This document shows positions 23,612-35,790 of a stretch of DNA of 64,000 bases, piece by piece. The DNA comes from Coprinus comatus (lineage: Eukaryota > Basidiomycota > Agaricomycetes > Agaricales > Agaricaceae), in NCBI GenBank assembly GCA_034638255.1, contig JAWPGT010000002.1, positions 372,001 to 436,000 on the forward strand. Reading direction: 5' to 3'. The notes beneath the pieces were generated by a model, which saw nothing but the letters and a program-made list of their open reading frames with translations, ran no database searches and was not told the DNA's origin. Numbering within the stretch: position 1 is the first letter of the stretch; every line of letters starts with the position of its first letter. Position numbers and translations under genes: made by a program.

Positions 23612-24205
23612 TCATGAAGCCTTCGGGAATAACACTCCCTCATCAACTGCATCTTTCCTGTTCTTCTGAAGAATTTTGCTTGTCACTTCCAAGGTCGCGT
23701 ATCCAGGTAGCGGTTGACCGGTTGGGGGTAGTGCTTCAACGCCATAAAGAGCCTCAATAACTTGTCTTTCTCTCCCGATTATAGATCCACTCCACGAATT
23801 TTCCTTGTACATTTCGGCATAATGTGTTGTTTGATTGGCTCTGTCAAAGCTCCAGGGGCTCATTTTGGGTGCAGAACGTTGGTGAGCCAGAAGTCTGTCA
23901 TAGGCTTCGTGGCGAATACGGTTCGCGGACCTGGAAAGGTCTGTGTTTTCAAGGAAAGCATCATCAATTCGCTGTAGGAGGTTTTCGGGTGTGATGAAGT
24001 CGTCTGTTTGGTGGTAGAGAGATACAAGAGAGCGTAGTTTCTGCGTGGGGAGGAGGGGTTGGGTCTTCGGGTCGACTTTGGGCGTGCGTCCTTTGCGGCG
24101 AGAAGGAGCTGGGACCTCAATATCGACGTCTCTGCGAGCCACGCTCGTCGCAAAAGTACGCGAGAGACGGGCAGGGAGTAGACGGGCGGTAGTGGTCAAC
24201 GACAT
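23612..24205 (-). CDS. predicted mitochondrial protein, unknown
   Basis: Uninterrupted ORF of 197 residues on the minus strand. The N-terminus (LTTTARLLPARLSRTFATSV) is rich in Arg, Ser, Thr and Ala without acids, with an Arg-rich step after it, as in a mitochondrial targeting peptide. The remainder is soluble and charged, with LVSLYHQTDDFITPENLLQR, MSPWSFDRANQTTHYAEMY and GQPLPGYATLEV. It looks like a mitoribosomal or respiratory-assembly protein in composition and size, but I do not recognise the family and assign no function. It is the last ordinary gene before the inverted-repeat region. Confidence 0.72.
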   Translation of the reverse strand: MSLTTTARLLPARLSRTFATSVARRDVDIEVPAPSRRKGRTPKVDPKTQPLLPTQKLRSLVSLYHQTDDFITPENLLQRIDDAFLENTDLSRSANRIRHEAYDRLLAHQRSAPKMSPWSFDRANQTTHYAEMYKENSWSGSIIGRERQVIEALYGVEALPPTGQPLPGYATLEVTSKILQKNRKDAVDEGVLFPKAS

Positions 24206-24450
24206 GGCTGGTCGCTATTTCTCAAAAATCCCGACGCGTCCATTCCGAGTGTCACACACAGTCACATCAAACCTACTTTAATACAGTGTCACACTATCTA
24301 CTCCTCGGAAAAGGGTCACAAGTACTTCATCAGCATCTCTGAAAGTACCAAGATACTAAGTAGAAGGCTTAGTTTATTGGCGCCTCAGCATCACTGCTGC
24401 CATATTCAATCCATCATTAGCTCCAGAATACGAATCAATTTCATACATGG

Positions 24451-25265
24451 CTAGGCTATCTACTCCTTGCTCGGGTGCGTAAAAAAACCCAGTGGGAAAA
24501 AGCTACCGGCAGGCACAAACGATTGTAGACTACAGACTATGTACCAAAGAAAAGAAAAGAAAAGATTTCCAAAGTTCTGCAAAGATGTCGTTAGTTAGGT
24601 GAGTTGATACTCAAGAGTACTCATTGGACGATATCAGGAATTTGAAGCCATTGTCGAGGGTTCGGAGTAGACCTGTGGATGAGAACGTCAGCCAGTAACC
24701 TAGTGAGAGAGAGACCTTGGACGAACCATGTGTATTATCAAGCCCCGCTCCAGTCCCAATGACCACCTCATGAGAGCCTAACTGCGCCCTCCCTTCTTAA
24801 TCCACGTTAGCAGATCCTACGCCCTGAGAGAGCAACCCATCACGGTCTTCCCCCCCTCTCGATGTGCAACCTCGACTTGCCCATTTCTGGACTGGAGGAC
24901 CTGCACAAAGAGAATACTTCCGGACACGCCGGACCCAGCGAAGGATCCAACGGCCATGTAGGCTCAAGTAGTTCATCCAGGAAGACGTGAGGGTGATGAA
25001 GCTTCTCGGCCACCAGTTCCGGATAATCCACCTTCGGCAAATACATCGAGGTTGTCGGTTGGCTGAGGATAAGAAGAGTTGGCCAGAAGTAATGTATGAG
25101 GAGGGATGAGCGGACTGACATTGTGGTCAAAGGTCAAGAGGTTTGAGGGCATCTTTCGTAGGTGCGCCGACTTAAATATGCCAGTCCATGGTTTGGGTTT
25201 ATTTGATTTTTGAGGCTGACATACCCTGATATTGGAAAGCAAGTGAGACAACTAATTATAGCTCT
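24451..25265 (+). repeat. left arm of large inverted repeat
   Basis: This segment is the reverse complement of 27797-28610. Two long overlapping ORFs in different frames are residue-for-residue identical in both arms, so the arms are near-identical at nucleotide level. It includes an AAAAG short tandem run near 24547-24567. Outer divergence begins next to CTAGG at 24451; the inner end is at GCTCT near 25265. Confidence 0.9.
24840..25121 (-). CDS. uncertain ORF in left arm, reading outward
   Basis: 93-residue ORF from the ATG at 25121, with a hydrophobic signal-like N-terminus (SSLLIHYFWPTLLILS) and no recognised domain. The same DNA is open in other frames, one of which carries GSFAGSGVSGSILFVQVLQS. 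An intron-like CTAAC...AAG signal follows it. This could be part of a spliced gene, or not coding at all. An identical copy lies in the right arm. Confidence 0.25.
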   Translation of the reverse strand: MSVRSSLLIHYFWPTLLILSQPTTSMYLPKVDYPELVAEKLHHPHVFLDELLEPTWPLDPSLGPACPEVFSLCRSSSPEMGKSRLHIERGGRP

Positions 25266-25916
25266 AGCGTCATCGTTTCATTGTTACAAAGCCAAGTGGC
25301 TCACACCATGGCCATCAACGAATCCTGGCATCATAACCACAAGATGTATTTCTAAGTTGAAATTGCTGAATCTCCTAATGAAGGAGGAGACTGTTCATTA
25401 ACTCCGCCACGTTGTAACGGGTAGATGACCTAATACGTCATCTGTTATGTTTCAATTTTTGAAAGTTTATTATTATTTGTCCAACGCCCTTTATAAGACG
25501 TTGGACCTAGTTACGATGTACTTAATTCTTACCTTTTTCGACTCTGAAATACAGAGACCGTGCAGAATCAGCTGCTGTTCGACTACGTGTAAGAATATCA
25601 CCTACTTGTAACCCTACGACCGGTTACACACGTACTTAACACTAGAAATATACATATGAATCAACTTGGTTTAGAGTATATGAAATCCGATGTCTCATAT
25701 CATGTATTAACCCTTCATTCCTGTTCTTTCATAACCAGTCTATACATGACCGAACGTTGGCTCGGTCTGTTTTGAATTTGACCTCCGTGGCTAACCTTCC
25801 AAATTTAGTAAGCCCTTTTCCTAAAATGGATTATGTTTATTCTTACAAGATAACGAGTTTGAACAATTATATAATCTCTCAATGAACATAGACTAGATAC
25901 TAGTATATTGAGGCAT
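25266..25916. other. unique inner segment, left
   Basis: AT-rich non-repeated DNA between the left arm and the 3' end of the glycopeptide gene; no exon or RNA gene recognised. Confidence 0.4.
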
Positions 25917-26772
25917 TCAACAGAACGTAACAGCAAGATTGACCTGGAGACAGATATTCTTAGAGAACCGTTAATTGTGGAGAAGAACCTTAGAACTTAC
26001 ATCATTAGTCTGGCAGGCGACTTGTACCCAGTAATCTGTAGGGGTATGGAACGCAGTGGGGCAGTTCGCGCTAGCGCCTTAGTTTTGATTAACGTGAGTA
26101 GAAGCAAATTTTATACTTTCAAAGGTTGGACTTACAATTGGCACCAGCCCCATCACAACCATTGTAGTAACTTCACCGCAAAAGAATTATTATTTTGAAC
26201 AAGGAAGAGTTTAGACTTTATAGTGCTCACCCGAATCCAGCAGGCTGAGAATACGCAAGACTAAACCACATATCAGTAAGTCATTGTGAACCATGTTCGA
26301 CAGTACCATGCTTACGGGGGAATCAAAGAGATATCAGCACTGGAACCACTTCCAGGGGTGGTTGGGTTGACCAGGGTGAGTTCAACAAGAGTACATCCAT
26401 CACCATTGAAACCGCAGCGACCTAATGGTTCCGGAATAGATAATCCAGTAGCCATTCATTGACTTCTGAAGCGTAGACACTAGTTATGATTACATACCAG
26501 TGTCGAGATAAGCAATGGCAGCACGAAGGGGGGCATTCACAGTATAATCTCCTCCAGTCGAGAGGATATTACCTCCTTGAATTAACCTTGGCTGTGAGGT
26601 GTGAAGCGGGGAGCCTGATTAGTTGTTTTGTACTTTGGAAAGTAATACCACTGCCGGCACTACATACAGTTCCGTAGCCACATCTATTATCAAAGTGGAC
26701 AGTGTGCCTCTCAGCGAGAACACCCATGGCACCAGCAAGGATAACCGTGAAGATAGTTGCGAGTTGATACAT
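25917..26772 (-). CDS. secreted 'glycopeptide'-family cysteine-rich protein
   Basis: Seven exons on the minus strand (26772-26668, 26591-26498, 26421-26316, 26260-26231, 26170-26136, 26077-26001, 25943-25917) sum to 474 nt, 157 residues; every junction has GT...AG and keeps frame. A signal peptide (LATIFTVILAGAMGVLA) is followed by HTVHFDNRCGYGT, GGNILSTGGDYTVNAPLRAA, CGFNGDGCTLVELTL, PGSGSSADISLIPP, YYNGCDGAGANC and a C-terminal QTNDVNLAVTFC. This is the layout of the small secreted proteins annotated as glycopeptide in many agaricomycete genomes, distantly thaumatin-like in the HTVxFxNxCGxGT start. The function is unknown; an extracellular or cell-wall role is likely. The gene is intact although it lies inside the inverted repeat. 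Confidence 0.85.
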
Positions 26773-26838
26773 ACTTAATGAATACTGCGGAAGATGGGTC
26801 AATTTGTTTATGGAGTCTGATGCTTAAACAGATACTAG

Positions 26839-26845
26839 TTTTATA
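26839..26845 (-). promoter_or_regulatory. TATA box of glycopeptide gene
   Basis: TATAAAA on the minus strand about 67 bp upstream of the ATG at 26772, a typical distance for regulated secreted-protein genes of this window. Confidence 0.5.
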
Positions 26846-27796
26846 CTTTTTGTAATTTGAAAAGTGAGGTAATATCAAGGTGCAAGGTGACTATACTTGG
26901 AGTGGTTTCGCACAACGGTGGTATCTGGATGCCGAGCATCGACCTCGACCAGTGTAGGCCGTATAGAAGTAATAGCCAGAGCATTGAAGCGAAAGACATA
27001 AATCCTTTTGGGTTGAACTTTCTATTCTTACCATCTGTACACCCAATGAAGCTCTCGAGTAGGAAATGTTAATGAGTATCGGAGACTCAGGAATAATAAA
27101 TAGGTCACTAAAGTCTTCCAATTGATTAGCGAAATAACCGGTACTGTACATTGGTCGGGTTGTCTATAAGTGTCTTACCCGCAGTTGATGTTCAAAAACC
27201 TTGAACCACTCAGAATCCCACAAGCACATGGTTTTCTTGGGACTCGGCATCATCATGCAGTACTATTACCGTCTGCATTCAAACGGTATCTAAATATAGT
27301 CGTCCTGCGGGCTGGTAAAGGCCGTATGCTCTCATGGCAGCTCACTACTATATAAATGGGTTCAGACTCGTTTGTAGCATTAATTAGGAACAGATAGCAT
27401 TCCTATCACATAAGACTTATTATATAAACTTGTCACAACTTTGTGATTTGAAGCCACATTTCGGATTAAGATATTCACTAACCTCGGACTTACTACAGGG
27501 GATAGATTTATTGCCTGGACTGTACAAAGTGGACTGTTGGTTCGAGAAGTATATTATCCTGCCATTCTTCGCGACTTGGATACAAATATCGTGGCACGGT
27601 TATAGTAGTGGAATATCAACAAACACACAGTTAGCGTTTAATTAACTGTAAAGACTGCAACACTTCTCAATCATAGCAAATAAGTATTACATTTACCGCA
27701 CAACTTAGTTCGAGAGGTACCAACCACGTCTTGTTTCAACATGAGATGACGCGCATAATTAATAAATTATGTGGCGGTCTTGGCTGGGCTATAATT
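26846..27796. other. unique inner segment, right
   Basis: No gene recognised. Next to the right arm the sequence CTATAATTAG is repeated (27790-27811); a TATATAAAT string occurs near 27349. Short ORFs have no protein-like features. Confidence 0.4.
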
Positions 27797-28610
27797 AGAG
27801 CTATAATTAGTTGTCTCACTTGCTTTCCAATATCAGGGTATGTCAGCCTCAAAAATCAAATAAACCCAAACCATGGACTGGCATATTTAAGTCGGCGCAC
27901 CTACGAAAGATGCCCTCAAACCTCTTGACCTTTGACCACAATGTCAGTCCGCTCATCCCTCCTCATACATTACTTCTGGCCAACTCTTCTTATCCTCAGC
28001 CAACCGACAACCTCGATGTATTTGCCGAAGGTGGATTATCCGGAACTGGTGGCCGAGAAGCTTCATCACCCTCACGTCTTCCTGGATGAACTACTTGAGC
28101 CTACATGGCCGTTGGATCCTTCGCTGGGTCCGGCGTGTCCGGAAGTATTCTCTTTGTGCAGGTCCTCCAGTCCAGAAATGGGCAAGTCGAGGTTGCACAT
28201 CGAGAGGGGGGGAAGACCGTGATGGGTTGCCTCTCAGGGCGTAGGATCTGCTAACGTGGATTAAGAAGGGAGGGCGCAGTTAGGCTCTCATGAGGTGGTC
28301 ATTGGGACTGGAGCGGGGCTTGATAATACACATGGTTCGTCCAAGGTCTCTCTCTCACTAGGTTACTGGCTGACGTTCTCATCCACAGGTCTACTCCGAA
28401 CCCTCGACAATGGCTTCAAATTCCTGATATCGTCCAATGAGTACTCTTGAGTATCAACTCACCTAACTAACGACATCTTTGCAGAACTTTGGAAATCTTT
28501 TCTTTTCTTTTCTTTGGTACATAGTCTGTAGTCTACAATCGTTTGTGCCTGCCGGTAGCTTTTTCCCACTGGGTTTTTTTACGCACCCGAGCAAGGAGTA
28601 GATAACCTAG
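27797..28610 (-). repeat. right arm of large inverted repeat
   Basis: Reverse complement of 24451-25265, from AGAGC at the inner end to CCTAG at the outer end. The outer tip differs from the left arm by one base within the last 11 bp, and flanking DNA diverges beyond it. Confidence 0.9.
27941..28222 (+). CDS. uncertain ORF in right arm, reading outward
   Basis: Identical to the left-arm ORF at 24840-25121 but on the opposite strand, so both read away from the central gene. A TATTTAAG string about 57 bp upstream could act as a TATA box. Coding status is as uncertain as for the left copy. Confidence 0.25.
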   Translation: MSVRSSLLIHYFWPTLLILSQPTTSMYLPKVDYPELVAEKLHHPHVFLDELLEPTWPLDPSLGPACPEVFSLCRSSSPEMGKSRLHIERGGRP

Positions 28611-28788
28611 TCTCCACAATAATGTATGAATATGTAGCACTCAATTACTGGTTCCATCGTACATTGAAAGTTTAAATCCATAAGATCATATTATTTTGAT
28701 GAGTTACTTTCTATTTCAGTATGCATGGTGATTAGATTCTATGGCAATCCAATATTGACAAACGTTTACACACTGGCATTGATCCTAC

Positions 28789-30431
<1,643 letters not shown>

Positions 30432-30762
30432 CTTAAGTGGGTGTAAAGTTACAAAACTTGGGATTGCGATACTTTGGAGGTTCTTGCCGGGACTTCCGCG
30501 TCGGCCGACCTTCCGATCAATATCACGTGGGGAAACATCGTTGGTAATTAACTCTTGCAGGTTAGTTTGCGGTTTTTTTTTTTGGAAAAGTAATATTCGT
30601 CTGTGCTGACCGAATGCCAACTTATGAATGCGCTTATCAGAATAAACATTTCCAAAAATCTACGCACAATAATTGCTCCAACACGGTCGCGTGACGTAGA
30701 ATGCACAAATATACGTGACGCGACGTGTATACTATAATTCTAAACGAGCATCTCCATCCACA
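30432..30762. promoter_or_regulatory. divergent promoter of LYS12 and Cdt2-like gene
   Basis: Stretch of 331 bp between start codons with a CACGTG core at 30524-30529, about 95 bp upstream of LYS12. A poly(T) tract occurs near 30572. Confidence 0.5.
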
Positions 30763-32605
30763 ATGTTACCCAGCCCAAGTTCCTCTCCACGCGTCATCCT
30801 CAAAGACCACATCAACATTACAATCACCCCTCCAAAACACCGCAAATTTTCTCTTTCAACACCTCCAAAAGAGTCTTCTACGCCTCGAAAACGACCTGCC
30901 AAGAACCATGCCAATGACAGTGGTAGAAAACGTACAAAGATATCCAAAGCTATTGAGGAAGAGGTAAGCGAGGAAAGTGAGGAAGAGGACCCGAGTCTGT
31001 TTGAGGAAGAAAGCGAGGAGGAGGATGTGTTTGTGGATGGTCGGACTAAGACGCATCGACCGAACGCCTTTCGTTTACATTCTACATTTGCATCTACCTC
31101 TGCCCATAAGATCGCACGTCTAAACTGTGAGCACATAAACTTCCGTTATACATTTTGTTCTTAAATCTTTTTTTCTAGTTTCCACGCGACCCATCCTTGA
31201 ATCATTCGTTTCTGGCCTGAAAACTGATATCTATACATGCCAAGCGGTCAATGTCAATTCCTTCCTAACACCACCCTACGCATGCTCATATTCTCATGGT
31301 AAGTACTACTTTGGAGAGAGTATTCCCCATCTCCTAATGTGTCAACACAGCTGCCAAGCACGGTGGATCACCTCTCCTTGCCGTTGCAACAGAAGAAGGC
31401 TCTGTTCAAATCATCAACACTTCGAAACGAAACTCGTGTGAGCCAGGTTGGTGCATCATATCTTACCTTGATCCCTATGCTGAACTAATTGTCTAGAACC
31501 ATCGAGAACAACCTTCCAGCCTCATGAGAACGGAGTTTTCGATGTGAAATGGAACCGAACGGACACGCAGATCGCAACGTCCTCGGGCGACCATACAGTC
31601 CGAATAAGTTCAGTTAAAACCCAACAGCTTACACATGTACTTCAAGGCCACACCAGCACAGTGAAAACAGTCGCTTGGGATCCTGCAAATGACGATCTGT
31701 TGGCCAGTGGTGGACGAGACGGTGCCATATGTCTCTGGGATCTCAGAACACAGACCTCACAAACTGAAGATGGAATCTATGTTGTCAACCCTGTTGTTGT
31801 CATTCCTGATGCCCATGAAGACCCGACGAAAGCGAAGATTAGAAAAAGTAAAAAGCACGTCCCCGTCCCGAAGACAGTTACAAGCCTCATATATCCTGAT
31901 GGTGCACCGTATGGGTTGATCAGCAGTGGTGCTTTTGATGGGTAAGTGTATCAATCTTGTTCCCATGGATTGAAATTCACAGATAGCTTCAGTATTCTTC
32001 GATTCTGGGATCTACGGAAGCCTGAAACACCTCGCCGTCCTCGGTCAACCAAAACTAGACTTCCTCTCACACTCTACTCTTCGCCATTAGACCCTACAAC
32101 ATTACTTGGCTCTAAACGCCCCAGAGGTATTATCAGCCTTGTACAAGGCACAGGACCAACAGCTGGTCTCATCTTCGGACTTGGCCAAGACTCCAAGATT
32201 CATACCTTCACTTTACCTACTCTCTCCGCGCAACCAACCAATTTTGCAGACGTGAATCTACAATCCAATTCCTTCTATGTTGGACTGTCTTTGTCACCGT
32301 GTGGGTCGTGGTTAGCTTCTGGTGCTAGTGGTCACAACTCTGGCTCTGGTAGCTTCTTATTCGATGTCGGAGATGCAGGGAGAGCGTCTTTCAGGGGAAA
32401 TTGGGAATCACATCGACGTGCTGTCAAGCTGCAAGGACAGAAAGGTGAGGTGGGAGCTGTAGATTGGGCTGATGGAATGCTAGCGACGTGTGCAGATGAT
32501 GGGACGGTGAGAGTATGGAGACCAGATGTAGAGGTGCATCGACACTGTCTACAGGATCCAGATGATGCGCAGTGGGACTGGTGTTGGTCAAAGCAGATCG
32601 CCTGA
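30763..32605 (+). CDS. WD40 protein, Cdt2/DTL-like CRL4 substrate receptor
   Basis: Starts at the ATG 30763 (MLPSPSSSPRVILKD). The first 120 residues are disordered: basic RKRP and KKRTK-type stretches and an acidic SEESEEEDPSLFEEESEEED block. The WD40 propeller follows over several exons: GSPLLAVATEEGSVQII, NGVFDVKWNRTDTQIATSS, LQGHTSTVKTVAWDPAND, GAICLWDLRTQ, FDGILRFWDLRKPETPRRP, YVGLSLSPCGSWLASG and MLATCADDGTVRVWRPD. Two WDxR boxes (ICLWDLR, RFWDLRKP) are of the DDB1-binding type. Cdt2 directs CRL4 ubiquitin ligase to PCNA-bound Cdt1 and replication inhibitors. Orthology rests on repeat spacing and the inserted basic loop after the WDLR repeat; another DWD receptor is the alternative. Confidence 0.75.
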
Positions 32606-35600
32606 CGCTATATTGAGTAGGAGTTTCTCTTGTGTAATTATAGTTTTATTCACTTGTTATAATTACTTATTAGCCGCCAACATCTGTTTTCTCATTTCAA
32701 TCAATATCCTAACAAGAGCTTAAACGTCAGCGCTAATGTCAGGCTTCGATCCTTCAATTGTTCCTTAGCTTGCCGCTTGAGCGCTCGAATCATACTTCAA
32801 ATGAAGAGCATATAGTATCGTTACATCCGAATCGCAACGCCACGCCTGGAGAGTAGTGATTAAAGGTTGGATAGACTTTCAAGCTAATGGATTCTTAAAG
32901 CGCGCGCGTAATATATAGTTGGGGGATAAACCTATCGGGTATACTTTGTAGGTGTCCTGGAGTGATAATCACCAAGATCTGTTCTTCCATTTTGGTCTTC
33001 ATCGATGCATCACTCTCACACCCAACATGCAGTATAAATAGTTTCACCATGTTAAGCCCCTCTAACAACTTGTATCTCAGGCTTGCAAGAGTTGCAAATC
33101 GGATCATACCCGTCTTTGGCAATTTTATGTGTATGATGCAGAACACTCCATGAGTGTTTAATGTTGGCTCAACATTTCTCATTGAAATAACTGGGCCATG
33201 ATGAAGCTTTGACCTAGAAGGGGCAAGTCCAAACGCTCAGACATCCTCGGGGTTATAACGATAAGTGATTCTTATCTATCTGATAACTGACATCATTGAT
33301 TTTCTTTGGGAGTAAGAAGACGACTGGAATCCGGTTCAACCGCTTAACTGCTTTAGTCAGTCCGTGGATGTCTGGATTTGCTTGAACCGTTCGAACCGTC
33401 CTCTTCTCTAGGATACAAGATACATTCTACACCTTCTGTCCTCCCGGGTGTTGGAGGCACTGGCGCTTAGATGTCAAATAAGTTCGAGGTTGATTTTCAT
33501 TTTCATGCAACGTACTATGTGGTATTCTCGGACCGAAACCAATATGTAAGTGTGCTGAGTGGAACCGTAGATGAAGAATAGCACTGATTAACCTTTGTAT
33601 GAGTTACCTTGGGGAAGCACCAACTTTTACTCAAGGTTTCTCTGTGGGTCGATGGTCATAATAATACATCTCTGATATACTACCAGTATTTACCACATGT
33701 TACTGGCATTTGTCATGATCCATCTTCTTTTGAAAGGTTTTACGACTTGGTCTTTCATTTGAGTCTCGAAAGTGCTTGGATGTATAATAGAAACTTGTTA
33801 TCAATCTTCAGCCGCCGGTCGGTTCGGTTACGCTCCTAGACATCAGCCTCATATCTAGTCGTAATCTATTATTCAGTCTTCTGAATTGAAGCTTGATCAT
33901 CATTTCAATGGGTCTTAATAAAGTAAGTTGTACACATGAGAAAAAAACCAAAACACCTTAGCTATTTATTTGAGACCACGTTGTACAGAAGTTCATCTGA
34001 CCAAGAGGCACATCTTTTCTGCGGGTATAAAGTGGTAACATCAACATCCTGATCCCAGTGACGGTGGCGTCTAAAAGAACCCACTATTTCTCTTTAATGT
34101 GGATACCCGTAATCACGTACATTGTATATGCCGGAAAGAGTTACCGGAGATTTACTCCCGAACTTCAACGCTTAATATCAAGAAAACTTATAAACAAGAT
34201 TTTGGGCTATTCTCAAAATAAATTCGTTCCGAGACTCGAGCGGTTGTTCACTCCCTGATACGGACGTACGGTTATTGTACCTGTAAATCCTCTAGAAATA
34301 AACTCGCTTAAAGCGAGAGGTGAAACATGAAAAAAAAAAAATCACGCTGCCCAAAGCGAGATAATGTAGTTACTACTCAGCCTATCAAACACTTCTAGAA
34401 ACTACATCTTAACAATACAAGAGATCCAGGCCAGAAGGTGGCGTATGGGAAGCGGAGACCTATATTAATTGGAGCTCCTGGCTCAGTAAGCATCGCTTTG
34501 ACAGAAATCTAGAAGGAGCGAACTCTTGTGGCAAAAGCAAAGACTATCAAACACATACTGTATACATGTTCTCGGAACTGCTTACCTAATTTGGATCTGT
34601 ATATACACCATTCCAACAAACCCGAATGACGAAAATAAATGACCGAGTTAAGCGGGAGACAAACCAAAATCCATTGCCTGAGAAATGCTGGACAAAAAAC
34701 ACTGTCTGCCCTTCGACGAACAAAAGAAGATGCCTTACAAAAAGTGGCTTAGAAGTGGGCACTGGGTAGGTAATACTGGGTAATAATACACTGCGGTTAG
34801 ATAATGCACCAAGAAGACTAAGAAAGATTAGAATAAGAAGACGATATGATGGATAACCGGAGTCCCGCAAGAGGCTCCAAAGAAGTGCGTAAACCATTTC
34901 CTCGGGGCGTGGATTATGTTTAAACGTTAAATCATTGCAACTATAGTCAAGCACGGCAGAGGCCGACTTCATCGGTAAAAGGATTCTTATGTTTCATGCA
35001 AGAAGAGACAACAACTATTAACGAACGCATCTGTGCCTACGTTAACATGCGTGTCTGGATGATGACATGCAATATGGAAAATGGAGTCCTGAAAACTTAC
35101 CTCATGGAAGACATGGAAGTTGTATCATCTTTTTGACACACGTCGGTTGCTTTTGAAGCGTGTTATCCTGAGTTACTTATCTTCGTCAGCTTCTACAGAT
35201 CTTCTATACCAAAAGACAAACAACCCGGGCAAAAGTAAAACAAAAGTGATTAGCTGTCAGCGCTGACAAAGCCCCAATTCTAGAGTTCTCTGTTACCCAA
35301 AGTTGTAAAGAAGAATGTTGTGCAGGTGGTATGCAACCCGGATTACAATTCCAGAGAAGCCACTCCCCTAATGCGGATACAAAAAATAAAATTAAAGGGT
35401 GAAATAGTATAACGGAAAATACGTGAGAAGACAATCTATACAAGCAGGTCAAATCATGGTGCTTCATGTATGTCATGACTGATAATAGATCCCATTAGAA
35501 GAGCTCGATCTCCTTCATACAGATTCGGCAATCGCGGGTTTCTAGTGGGTGTAGTAAAAGCGTACCATAGGCTCCTAGGAAGGAGTAAATGTCACGAGAG

Positions 35601-35790
35601 CTCCACGCTATCTCGAAAGAAGATCGGGTAAGCGAAGATACACTACATGCAACTAATATTCTTCCGGCGGCACAGGTCAATTACTTCAAGGAGTAGGTAA
35701 CGTTTGCGTACAGCCGAGTACAGTATAAATACGTTGGGCATGTAAATCATTAGTCTCCATCAGCTTCCGTTTTTCTGAACTACAAGCACA
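32606..35790. other. gene-poor 3.2-kb region
   Basis: No gene supported. A possible short spliced reading frame starts at the ATG near 33472 with an intron-like GTAAGT after the NQY codons, but it ends soon and has no known domain. A hairpin-like CTCGCTTAAAGCGAG occurs near 34306. No tRNA, rRNA or clear repeat was recognised. The 3' edge holds the promoter of the dioxygenase gene. Confidence 0.4.
35724..35731 (+). promoter_or_regulatory. TATA box of 2OG dioxygenase gene
   Basis: TATAAATA about 60 bp upstream of the ATG at 35791. Confidence 0.6.

Larger units (their letters stand above)
24451..28610. mobile_element. candidate long inverted-repeat element with cargo gene
   Basis: Two near-identical arms of about 815 bp in opposite orientation (24451-25265 and 27797-28610) enclose 2531 bp. 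Only one clear gene, a secreted glycopeptide protein, lies between them. The outer arm tips read CTAGGCTATCTACTCC (left) and, on the opposite strand, CTAGGTTATCTACTCC (right). I see no transposase and no convincing target-site duplication. A foldback-type or non-autonomous long-TIR element is possible; an inverted segmental duplication or a mis-joined pair of haplotypes would look the same. Confidence 0.45.

Noticed and set aside
26857..27151. Second glycopeptide gene next to the intact one
   Set aside because: Neither strand shows the HTVxF, CGxGT or TFC landmarks in this segment.
24451..28610. CRISPR or prokaryotic integron-like arrangement
   Set aside because: The window is clearly eukaryotic; the repeat is one pair of long inverted arms, not an array.
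33361..33420. Possible tRNA B-box (GTTCGAACC) near 33390
   Set aside because: No matching A-box, acceptor stem or anticodon arm could be drawn around it.
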